DNA from: Leptospira_A soteropolitanensis | GTDB lineage: Bacteria; Spirochaetota; Leptospiria; Leptospirales; Leptospiraceae | Length of the DNA: 64,000 nucleotides | NCBI RefSeq assembly: GCF_026151335.1 | Contig: NZ_JAMQPP010000004.1 | Direction: 5' to 3' (one strand) | In this document: positions 44,228 through 51,669 of the stretch, piece by piece | Layout: every line of letters starts with the position of its first letter | Numbering within the stretch: the stretch's first letter is position 1 | Notes under the pieces: model-generated | Databases searched by the model: none | What the model saw: the letters and a program-made list of their open reading frames with translations, nothing else | Told to the model about the DNA's origin: nothing | Position numbers and translations under genes: made by a program

Positions 44228-45480
44228 GGAAGAAAAATCTTAAATTCAACTTTCGTTTCTTTTTCATCACTGGTATGGTCAATTAGATTTAACGCAGAGA
44301 TAGAACCACCAAAACGCAGAATGGTCTGCATCACAAAACTCAAACCGATACCAAAGTCCAGAGAACCATGTTTTTCATAAATGTTTTTGTTTAATCTAAA
44401 AAATGGTTCAAATATTAAATCCAAATACTCATTAGGAATTCCGTTTTTCACAAACTGCTCATCTCCTAAAGAATTCACAATCGATAAATATATACCGTCA
44501 GAATCTAAATTCAACATTGCATAAATTTTGCTTGAGCTTTGCGAAAACCGCATCGCATTTAGCAGAAGTTCATGTAGCACTTTGCGAAAAAAACTTTTGT
44601 TTAATAATATCTTTTGCGATCCAAGGTCTTTAAATTTATATTCAGGTATTAATAATGTCTGGTTTCTTAATGCTAAAATAGAATTTAATTCTTCTTTCAG
44701 ACTTAACATTTCGTTAAAAATAACAAAAGGAGAAACAAGCTGCAATTCAATTCGATCAAAAATCACGTCCTCGATCTCAGTAAATCGATCTAATACCTTT
44801 TTTGAATACAGAGCATTTTCTTCCAAAATACTAAGAATATCTGCATCTAAAATGACTCCCCCTCCATCCGCTTTTGGCATTGCTTTAATCAAATCAATGA
44901 GCTGCGTGAGTACTCCAAATCCCGCCCCTTGTGCTAAACTAGTTCGCAAACCATAAAACAGATTTTTGTGCATTTCTTGGGTGTTTAAATCTCCTTTTTT
45001 GATACGACTATTTTTATAAGCGTACCAATCTAAGAGTTTCTCGAGCGATAAAATCTTTTCCCGTTCATACTCGGAGTATTCATAATCATTTTCTTTATTA
45101 GAAAGTTGATATTTAATTCTAGAAATGAGTTCATCAGGAATCATCGGTTTAATGATATATTCTTGTACATGTTCCTTCATCACTTCGATAATGAGTTTAG
45201 GATCTTCCGTTGATGTAATTACTACGATCGGAATGTGTTTGTTAATTTTTCGTATTTCTCTAACAAATTCCAACCCATTTCCATCTGGTAATTGAAGGTC
45301 GGTTATAACTATGTTTTCCGTATGTAGGTGGTTTTCGGCGAAGTATTCTAAGGCAGATTTGATCTCCGCAAAACTAGTGACTTCCATTCCATGTTTTTGG
45401 AGTAAACCACTATACAGTAACGATATAGTAGGATCATCTTCGAGGAGTAGAACTTTTGTTAAAGATTTCTGTTTTCCCAT
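44206..45480 (-). CDS. Receiver domain fused to a degenerate histidine-kinase-like module
   Basis: A 424-residue soluble protein. The receiver (1-120) is complete: LLLEDDPT, the phospho-acceptor Asp61 in IVITDLQLPDG, Thr89 region VVITSTED and Lys111 in YIIKPM. A helical region follows that resembles a dimerisation domain, but the place of the H-box reads LFYGLRTSL (Tyr176) instead of HELRTPL; His171 lies five residues earlier. The ATPase part (about 300-424) has an N-box (LHELLLNAMRFS) and a G2 box (FGIGLSF), but lacks the DxGxG G1 box (NSLGDEQ). It may signal by binding rather than autophosphorylation. It is downstream of pcnB, behind a terminator. Confidence 0.85.
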   Translation of the reverse strand: MGKQKSLTKVLLLEDDPTISLLYSGLLQKHGMEVTSFAEIKSALEYFAENHLHTENIVITDLQLPDGNGLEFVREIRKINKHIPIVVITSTEDPKLIIEVMKEHVQEYIIKPMIPDELISRIKYQLSNKENDYEYSEYEREKILSLEKLLDWYAYKNSRIKKGDLNTQEMHKNLFYGLRTSLAQGAGFGVLTQLIDLIKAMPKADGGGVILDADILSILEENALYSKKVLDRFTEIEDVIFDRIELQLVSPFVIFNEMLSLKEELNSILALRNQTLLIPEYKFKDLGSQKILLNKSFFRKVLHELLLNAMRFSQSSSKIYAMLNLDSDGIYLSIVNSLGDEQFVKNGIPNEYLDLIFEPFFRLNKNIYEKHGSLDFGIGLSFVMQTILRFGGSISALNLIDHTSDEKETKVEFKIFLPYSSSEK

Positions 45481-45504
45481 CTTAAAATTCGACGAAAAAA
45501 TAGA

Positions 45505-45539
45505 AAAAAAGGTAAGGATTTGAAATCCTTACCTTTTTT
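45505..45539. terminator. Bidirectional terminator between pcnB and the receiver/kinase-like gene
   Basis: Seventeen-base arms AAAAAAGGTAAGGATTT (45505-45521) and its complement (45523-45539) with a minimal loop, A run on one side and T run on the other. It follows the pcnB stop on the minus strand by about five bases. Confidence 0.93.
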
Positions 45540-45544
45540 GATGA

Positions 45545-47038
45545 CTAGGTATTTTCTGAATCTGATTCAGAATTCATAGAATCAACATTGGATCGAGGTT
45601 GGTCTTTCTCTAACTGATTTCCCTCTGCACTCATGTTCTGGTTTTGGTTTTGCGAGCCACCACCTCTTCTGTCCCTATGTTTCTTTCGGGGAGGGCGTTT
45701 TTTGTTCCCTTCTTTTTTACGGTTTTGTTGTCCGAACTGATGGCTATCAGGTTTCGGTCTTTGGCGTAAAGAAATTTCCCAAAAAAATGCTGTTTGCACT
45801 GCTGATTCGTTTCCTTCCGAAATGGCCACGATTTTATAAACCATAAACGCATCATAGAAGTAGTCCTTCTTTTTAAAGAAAGAGTTTTGTCTTTCTTTTT
45901 CATCGTCAGTGACTTGGAAACGAGGTTGGCTGATAAAGATCTTTACCAAATTGTCTTGTTCCCGTTTAGGAATTCCCATCCGTTCAAAAACAGGTTGGAG
46001 ATTTTCTTTGATGTTATGAGCTAAGTGTCCCCTATCATTTTCATACAAGTCTTTAACGATATCATAGAAAATTAACGAATAAAAAATCGCAGGTGTCATC
46101 TCTTCTCTTGCCGAGAGGAGTTTGTCAGTGACTGCGAGTCTTTTCCCAAGTGGTGTTTCCATAAAATGTTCACGCCACTCTGGATCGTTTTTCTTTAGTT
46201 TGTCAGCAGGTTCTTTAAATAAAACATCGAGTAGATGGTTTTCAGCTAACCCTTCAAAGATGATGGAAGTTTTCCAAGTACGGAACATTTTGTTGTACTC
46301 TTCGAGTAGTCTTGCTGTGGAAGATTTTTCGAGTTCCAAACGGTTCTTTTTAATCGCCAGTTTGGTTTTTTTCTCGATATCGAGTCCCAGTAAAACAGAA
46401 AACTTTACCGCTCGTAACATACGAACAGGATCTTCTTTAAAGGAAATATCTGGATCACCAATGACCCGAACAATTTTCTTTTGAATGTCTTCAAATCCCC
46501 CAACGTAATCCAGAATGGAATCGTTTTTAGGATCGTAAAACAAGGAGTTAATGGTAAAGTCGCGTCTTGCCGCGTCTTCCTTTGCTGTACCGAAGGAATT
46601 GTCCCGTTTGATGAGATAATCGTTATCTGCTTTGTGTTTTTCCAAACGATGTTCCGGTAGTGATCGGAACGTAGAGACTTCAATAATTTTGCCTTTAAAA
46701 ATGATATGTACAATTTTAAATCGTTTACCGATGATTCGGCAGTTATTGAAGATCCTTTTGATTTGGTTTGGAGTCGCACTTGTGACTATATCAAAGTCTT
46801 TTGGGCGTTTGCCCATAAGCAGATCTCTGACCCCACCACCGACTAAATAGGCCTTGTAACGAAACTTGTTCAATCGATTGATGATTTTTATAGCATCTTC
46901 ATCGATATTGGCCCTGCGTATGGAATGGGATTCTCGATAGTATCTCTTTCCCTCGGGGTACATCAAAAAGGAATCGACAGAGTCGGCTTTCTTTCTGAAA
47001 AGAGAAGTGAGAAATTTAAACATATTGGATTCATCCAC
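45545..47038 (-). CDS. pcnB: Poly(A) polymerase / tRNA nucleotidyltransferase family protein
   Basis: Class II nucleotidyltransferase of 497 residues. The catalytic head has YKAYLVGGGVRDLLMGK and PKDFDIVTSATPNQIKRIF with the DxD pair, then AARRDFTINSLFYDP and FKEDPVRMLRAVKFSVLLG. The RRDFTINSL and EDPVRMLRAVKF patterns favour poly(A) polymerase (PcnB), which adds 3' tails to mRNA, over the CCA enzyme, but family members are hard to separate. The C-terminal 70 residues are a basic then Asn/Gln/Ser-rich tail (KKRPPRKKHRDRRGGG), likely RNA-binding or disordered. It is transcribed divergently from the M23 peptidase. Confidence 0.88.
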   Translation of the reverse strand: MDESNMFKFLTSLFRKKADSVDSFLMYPEGKRYYRESHSIRRANIDEDAIKIINRLNKFRYKAYLVGGGVRDLLMGKRPKDFDIVTSATPNQIKRIFNNCRIIGKRFKIVHIIFKGKIIEVSTFRSLPEHRLEKHKADNDYLIKRDNSFGTAKEDAARRDFTINSLFYDPKNDSILDYVGGFEDIQKKIVRVIGDPDISFKEDPVRMLRAVKFSVLLGLDIEKKTKLAIKKNRLELEKSSTARLLEEYNKMFRTWKTSIIFEGLAENHLLDVLFKEPADKLKKNDPEWREHFMETPLGKRLAVTDKLLSAREEMTPAIFYSLIFYDIVKDLYENDRGHLAHNIKENLQPVFERMGIPKREQDNLVKIFISQPRFQVTDDEKERQNSFFKKKDYFYDAFMVYKIVAISEGNESAVQTAFFWEISLRQRPKPDSHQFGQQNRKKEGNKKRPPRKKHRDRRGGGSQNQNQNMSAEGNQLEKDQPRSNVDSMNSESDSENT

Positions 47039-47090
47039 TTTCCCCTGAAAAATGGCATGGGCAAGGAAAAAATTGGCTGAATAACGAACA

Positions 47091-48092
47091 TTGGCAGAAA
47101 CTTACGTCACAACCGCCTTTGAAAGGCTTCAAATTGCAAACTTACGCTGGAGAAAACGCCTCCAGAAGTGGATTTCCCGTAGCCGGGAAAAGGTGAGTTT
47201 TGTTCTCATCCCAAACGATGAAAAACCATTGGCACAGATCGAAATTTCTGTGGGAATGCTTGTTTTTTTATTCGGACTTTCCCTATCACTTGTCTTTCTT
47301 TCCTTTGGCCTTCTGTTTTATTTTTCCTTCCTTTTTGAACGGGATCATTCATTGGAGAAAAAAACAGAGACCCAATTAGTTTCCTTTTTGTTTTACGACC
47401 TACTTTCCAAGGATCTAAAAGAATCCGTGGAAGAACTAGAGTCCACTACAGAGTCTTTAAATTTACTTGCTTGGGAAGAAATCCCAGAAAAAGAAATGAT
47501 CACCCAAGATTACCTCTTAAAAGAAGAGTTTCACAAAGATGCAAGTGAACTCGACTCAAACCTCTTGTTATTCCAACAAGTTGTTACCACCTACACTCAG
47601 TTTGGTGTTAAATTAGGCAATCTGGTCCCCAATTTCCAAAATGCCATTGATTATCTATCCATGCGTGAAAGTATTTTTTATTCCATGCCTAGAGGGCGCC
47701 CCTTAAAGCCTGGGGTGGGTGTTGTTACCTCCACCTTCGGGTATAGAAGCGATCCATTTGGAATTTTACCTGTGGGGGAATCCCACTCAGGGATTGACTT
47801 TGCCGCTGGAGAAGGAACTCCCATTTATGCGACTGGCCCTGGAATCATTGCTGTCGATACAGCTGTGGGTGGGCTTGGAAAATCAGTGCGAATCAATCAT
47901 GAAAATGGCTTTTTTACTTTGTATGGGCACTGCTCCCTCATTCTGGTGAATCCAGGAGACAGGGTCAAACGAGGAGATAAAATTGCCCTTGTGGGCCAAA
48001 CGGGAAAAGCGACTGGTGCTCACGTTCACTATGAAGTGCGGATCGGGCTTGATGCTCCTCTTGATCCCGAAGAATATATTAACTTAGATTAA
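47091..48092 (+). CDS. Membrane-anchored M23-family (LytM) metallopeptidase
   Basis: A 333-residue protein with a basic cytosolic N terminus, one membrane helix (about residues 52-80, VGMLVFLFGLSLSLVFLSFG), a coiled region, and a C-terminal LytM domain facing the periplasm. The domain (about 200-330) has TSTFGYRSDPFG, the zinc ligands of HSGIDFAA, and GHCSLILV with the catalytic HVHYEVR, so it looks active on peptidoglycan cross-bridges. A role in cell separation or growth is inferred. Start is a TTG (47091). It is divergent from pcnB, with 52 bases between. Confidence 0.9.
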   Translation: MAETYVTTAFERLQIANLRWRKRLQKWISRSREKVSFVLIPNDEKPLAQIEISVGMLVFLFGLSLSLVFLSFGLLFYFSFLFERDHSLEKKTETQLVSFLFYDLLSKDLKESVEELESTTESLNLLAWEEIPEKEMITQDYLLKEEFHKDASELDSNLLLFQQVVTTYTQFGVKLGNLVPNFQNAIDYLSMRESIFYSMPRGRPLKPGVGVVTSTFGYRSDPFGILPVGESHSGIDFAAGEGTPIYATGPGIIAVDTAVGGLGKSVRINHENGFFTLYGHCSLILVNPGDRVKRGDKIALVGQTGKATGAHVHYEVRIGLDAPLDPEEYINLD

Positions 48093-48244
48093 TTATTTAA
48101 CTAACTAACGATAGGATTTGGATAGATCAAAAGATCCATCTTGGCTTTTAAAATTTTAACCATGTTTGGGTGGGATTGGTTCGAACCCTTGTTTGCTTGT
48201 AATTCAGGGACAAAGGCCGAACCAGTTCGAAATATTAATTCAAC

Positions 48245-48691
48245 TTAAAATTTTCCGATTAAATTAAAATCAACAGAATAAACACCAGCACCACCCACTA
48301 CTAGAGCAATCAGAAGTCCTGCTGCGAGAATATGAAACTCATATCCTTCCCCTTTTTGGTTTCCATTCCAATTGATAAAAAAACCATTTTGTCTGTGAGC
48401 GATATAAGCCGCACCAATCATAATGATGGCAATGGATGCCGCAGCAAACTTAGTCAAAAATCCCACGAGAAGTAAAACGGGTCCAAAGGATTCTCCAAGG
48501 ATGATAAGAACAGCAAGTAATCCAGGAAACTTCATCTGCCCTGTAAAAAATCCGTAAGTTCCTTTGAATCCGTAACCACCGAACCAACCGAGTAGTTTTT
48601 GGGCACCGTGTGGGAAAATCACAACAAAAGCCGTGATGCGTAAGATGAGAGGAATGATATCCCCTGAAGTAGAAAATAGGTAATCGAACAT
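48245..48691 (-). CDS. DoxX-family membrane protein
   Basis: A 148-residue inner-membrane protein with four helices of the DoxX type: LILRITAFVVIFPHGAQKLLGWFGGYG, FPGLLAVLIILGESFGPVLLLVGFLTKFAA, MIGAAYIAHRQNGFF and the final LLIALVVGGAGVYSVD. Relatives take part in quinone or thiol redox stress responses, and some are controlled by MarR or DUF24 regulators. The ATG has AAGGAG six bases upstream. A 22-base perfect palindrome lies 25 bases before the start and is the probable operator. It is transcribed alone. Confidence 0.9.
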   Translation of the reverse strand: MFDYLFSTSGDIIPLILRITAFVVIFPHGAQKLLGWFGGYGFKGTYGFFTGQMKFPGLLAVLIILGESFGPVLLLVGFLTKFAAASIAIIMIGAAYIAHRQNGFFINWNGNQKGEGYEFHILAAGLLIALVVGGAGVYSVDFNLIGKF

Positions 48692-48715
48692 TTGGTTCTC
48701 CTTAAATCGATATTA

Positions 48716-48737
48716 GATAGTTTAATATTAAACTATC
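48716..48737. promoter_or_regulatory. Perfect 22-base palindrome upstream of doxX (likely operator)
   Basis: Two identical 11-base half sites, GATAGTTTAAT, meeting without a spacer. It is placed 25 bases upstream of the DoxX start on the minus strand. The size and symmetry suit a dimeric MarR- or HxlR-type repressor, by analogy with CatD of Bacillus, a DoxX protein under such control. No such regulator is encoded next to it. Confidence 0.7.
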
Positions 48738-48828
48738 CAGAGTCAAGGCAATTTTTTACTGAATTTCCAGGTTTCCTAAATTCTAAATTCTCCTTTCCCC
48801 TTTAAGCCTAAATTTTACCCTTTCCCCT

Positions 48829-49755
48829 ATGTTAGATCGAATTCCGATTCCGAATCCCTTTGGCTGGGAAGGTTTGTCCACTTTCAGCCTCCTTATGATG
48901 TTGGCCTTTCTTGTTGGTTCCTACCTTCTCCCGAAGGAATTAGAGCGAAAGAAATTGGATCCGAGCCACTCGGATTGGTTAATTTTTCTTGGGATTTTGG
49001 GCACTTTAGTGGGTGCCAAAATATTCTTTATTTTTGAAATTTGGGACCAAGTGTTTATTGATGTCCCAGGATATGATGGAAAGTATTCTTATCCTTTGAC
49101 ACATTGGAATGGATTTCCTGGACACCCAGGACTCTGGTCTTCCCTTTTTAGCGGCGGAGGCCTTGTATTCTTTGGGGGGCTCCTTTTTGGATGGCTCTTC
49201 ATCACACTTTACTTCCGCCACCACAAACTAGACATCGGTGCTTATTATGATGCGGTGATCCCTGCGATTAGCATGGGTTATGCCATCGGCAGACTTGGAT
49301 GTTTTGTCAGTGGGGATGGATGTTACGGTTTTGCCACCGATGTTAGGATTCCTTTTTTTGTTTTTGATTTCCACGGTGCCCATCCTTCCGGCGTACCTGT
49401 TTGGAACACCCCAGTCATGGAATCGATTATGGCATTTGGATATTTTGCATATTTTCAATTTTGGGCAAGATACCAAAACTTTCGTAAGTGGAGTATCGGT
49501 GCGCAGTTTCTCATCATCCACGGATTTGCAAGACTCATCATTGAATTTTTGCGAGTGAACAAAGCGGTGATTCCTTTTATTGATCCACCGACTCTTGTAA
49601 ACATTCCTGACGCCAACGGGAATCCAAGTTTTCTCACTGGTTATTACTGGCATGGGTTTTCTCAGTCTCAGTATATCTCCATTGCACTCATCCTTTTTGG
49701 AGTGTATCTGATGGTTTCCAAAAAACTTTGGTTAAAGGAAGAAACAAAAGCATGA
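48829..49755 (+). CDS. Divergent prolipoprotein diacylglyceryl transferase (Lgt) paralogue
   Basis: A 308-residue membrane protein with about seven helices, clearly of the Lgt family (FLGILGTLVGAKIFFIF; ISMGYAIGRLGCFVSGDGCYG; HGFARLIIEFLR). Canonical Lgt moves diacylglycerol onto the lipobox Cys of prolipoproteins. Here several key positions differ: the His of SFHGG is replaced (LVFFGG), the signature GRxGNFxNGE reads GRLGCFVSGDG, and HPxxLYE reads NTPVMES, while the two Arg (of GRLG and FARLIIEF) are kept. It may be a variant or inactive paralogue. No ribosome-binding site is visible before the ATG. Stop overlaps the crotonase start by four bases. Confidence 0.82.
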   Translation: MLDRIPIPNPFGWEGLSTFSLLMMLAFLVGSYLLPKELERKKLDPSHSDWLIFLGILGTLVGAKIFFIFEIWDQVFIDVPGYDGKYSYPLTHWNGFPGHPGLWSSLFSGGGLVFFGGLLFGWLFITLYFRHHKLDIGAYYDAVIPAISMGYAIGRLGCFVSGDGCYGFATDVRIPFFVFDFHGAHPSGVPVWNTPVMESIMAFGYFAYFQFWARYQNFRKWSIGAQFLIIHGFARLIIEFLRVNKAVIPFIDPPTLVNIPDANGNPSFLTGYYWHGFSQSQYISIALILFGVYLMVSKKLWLKEETKA

Positions 49756-50582
49756 ACCCATCTCCATTTTTTGAAATAGAAAAGAGAAAAAACGTAGCTA
49801 TCCTTTGGTTAAATCGTCCAGAAAAAAGAAATGCTATGAATTGGCCTTTCTGGCGAGACCTGCCAGATATGGTAGAGCAAATCAATGCAGATCCACAAAT
49901 TCATTGTTTTGTGATCGCCGCAAAAGGAAAATCCTTCTCAACAGGTCTTGATTTGGAAGAGTTTTTCCAAGAATTTAAACCTGTGGTGCAAGGGGAATTA
50001 GCCGATGGTCGGGAAAAACTCTACCAACTCATTCTTACGATGCAAAAAGGGATCAATGCAGTTTACAATTCTAAAAAACCATCCATTGCTCTTGTTCAAA
50101 AACATTGTATTGGTGGTGGACTTGATTTGGTATCTGCCTGTGATATTCGTTATGCGACTAGTGATGCAGTTTTTTCTCTTCGTGAATCCAAAGTTGCCAT
50201 TGTTGCCGATATGGGCTCACTTCAAAGACTCCCCCATCTGATTGGAAATGCGCATACAAGGGAGCTTGCCTTAACAGGAAAAGACATTAGTGCCGATGAA
50301 GCCTTTCAAATGGGACTTGTCACTAAAATCACTGAAGACTTTGATTCATTACTCCAAGCAGGATTAAAAACTGCTGAAGAAATTGCAGAGAATCCAACGA
50401 TTGTTATCCGAGGTGTCAAACAAGTATTAAATCATGGAATAGGAAAAACCATTGAAGAAGGTCTAGACTACGTAGCAGTTTGGAATGCAAGTATGCTCGA
50501 TTCCAAGGACTTCCGTTCGGCCATTGGTGGGTTTATGGAAAGAAAACGCCCTGTATTCAATCCAGAAACCCGGATCAACTAA
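49752..50582 (+). CDS. Crotonase, delta3,5-delta2,4-dienoyl-CoA isomerase (ECH1)-like
   Basis: A 276-residue enoyl-CoA hydratase/isomerase family protein. The oxyanion-hole strands are GKSFSTGLDLEEFF and QKHCIGGGLDLVSACDIRYAT. The segment SLRESKVAIVADMGSLQRLP matches the ECH1 type, in which Glu and Asp shift double bonds of unsaturated fatty acyl-CoA; Glu and Asp are both present here. Substrate specificity is an inference. The ATG at 49752 overlaps the Lgt-like stop (ATGA), with AAAGGAAG upstream. The 3' end meets that of the 51-residue gene on the other strand without a gap. Confidence 0.88.
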   Translation: MNPSPFFEIEKRKNVAILWLNRPEKRNAMNWPFWRDLPDMVEQINADPQIHCFVIAAKGKSFSTGLDLEEFFQEFKPVVQGELADGREKLYQLILTMQKGINAVYNSKKPSIALVQKHCIGGGLDLVSACDIRYATSDAVFSLRESKVAIVADMGSLQRLPHLIGNAHTRELALTGKDISADEAFQMGLVTKITEDFDSLLQAGLKTAEEIAENPTIVIRGVKQVLNHGIGKTIEEGLDYVAVWNASMLDSKDFRSAIGGFMERKRPVFNPETRIN

Positions 50583-50738
50583 TTAGCAGTAGATGTCGAG
50601 TAACCTTTCGCTTTTTGCTGCTGGACCAACTTTTTCCTCCACAGCCAACTTCATGAGTTTTTCTGTGAGTTGGTTTTGTGCCTGGAAAATTTCCTTCGGC
50701 AAATTGACGACTGAGTTAATAGGTGTAGATGGAACCAT
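50583..50738 (-). CDS. Small 51-residue protein
   Basis: ATG at 50738 preceded by a near-perfect Shine-Dalgarno (AAAGGAGGT, five bases spacing), giving MVPSTPINSVVNLPKEIFQ and a helical, amphipathic remainder ending in ERLLDIYC. The stop directly abuts the crotonase stop. The best ribosome-binding site among its neighbours argues for real and perhaps strong translation. It has no signal peptide and resembles small YjfB-type motility-related peptides in size and helix pattern, but I cannot assign it. The frame is open upstream to 50879 into the TPR gene; those codons are rejected. Confidence 0.7.
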   Translation of the reverse strand: MVPSTPINSVVNLPKEIFQAQNQLTEKLMKLAVEEKVGPAAKSERLLDIYC

Positions 50739-50817
50739 AAAGGACCTCCTTTTACAATCTTTACTCCCTGTTCTACCCATCGACAATTCCAGCATTTCCT
50801 GAAGTAAAAAACTTCTT

Positions 50818-51669
50818 ATGAGTTCTTTTTTTTCTCTAATCCGCGAAGCAAAACTCCTGGAAGAGGAAAAGGAATTCACTCGAGCTTTTAATGTTTATGC
50901 AGAGAGCGAATCCCATACGAAAAACGAATCGGCCCTCATCAAAATCAAAGCCAAAAAAGCCTGGTGTTTGTATGCGGTGGGAAATCCAAGAGAAACGGAA
51001 TCCCTTTTTCAGGATATCATTCAAAACTACCCCTCTCATCCTTTAAGTATTACCGTTTACTCGCGTTATCTGATCAAATTAAAGAAATTCAAATCAGCAA
51101 AAGTATTACTCCAAAAAAGTATCCTTCAGTTTCCATCCTATTTAGAAAACTACCTGCTCCTTGCTTCTCTCTTAAAAGATATGGAACGTTCAGAAGAAGC
51201 AATTGAGGTATTAAAAAAAGCTCTATCACAAGAACATTTAAGTAATGGTCGCGGGATAGACAGAAAAGACATTTGGGCAGAACTTGGATCACTTTATTTT
51301 TCTCGTGGTGATTTTAATTCAGCTCTTGCCTCTTTAAAAAAGTCTTTAAAAATGGTGGAACCAGAAGAGTTCCTACATTATGATTTACTCGCTCTGTGTT
51401 ATTTGGAAGCGGAAGATCCTGAAAATGCCTTAACGTCGATTAGAACTCATATTGAATATTGCAAAGAAATTGATCCAGAGACACTCATCATTTTAGCAAG
51501 AGCCCATTGCCGCTTAGGAAAATTGGAAGAAGCCGCTAACAATCTAATCCAAGCATATTCTATTGAAGATTCTTTATACCTAAAGGCAACTGACTTTATC
51601 GATTTTGCACCACTACTGAGAAACGGATTTTTTACTACCTTGGAGAATATTGAATGGGAAGAACCATAA
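50818..51669 (+). CDS. Tetratricopeptide-repeat protein
   Basis: A 283-residue soluble protein made almost wholly of helical TPR-like repeats, such as AKKAWCLYAVGNPRETESLFQDI, VLLQKSILQFPSYLENYLLLASLLKDMERSEEAIEVLKKAL, IWAELGSLYFSRGDFNSALASLKKSLKM and LDLLALCYLEAEDPENALTSIRTHIEY. There is no signal peptide, so it probably acts in the cytosol as a scaffold. The 3' end overlaps the SF1 helicase start by 16 bases, so the two may be coupled and act together. Confidence 0.85.
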   Translation: MSSFFSLIREAKLLEEEKEFTRAFNVYAESESHTKNESALIKIKAKKAWCLYAVGNPRETESLFQDIIQNYPSHPLSITVYSRYLIKLKKFKSAKVLLQKSILQFPSYLENYLLLASLLKDMERSEEAIEVLKKALSQEHLSNGRGIDRKDIWAELGSLYFSRGDFNSALASLKKSLKMVEPEEFLHYDLLALCYLEAEDPENALTSIRTHIEYCKEIDPETLIILARAHCRLGKLEEAANNLIQAYSIEDSLYLKATDFIDFAPLLRNGFFTTLENIEWEEP

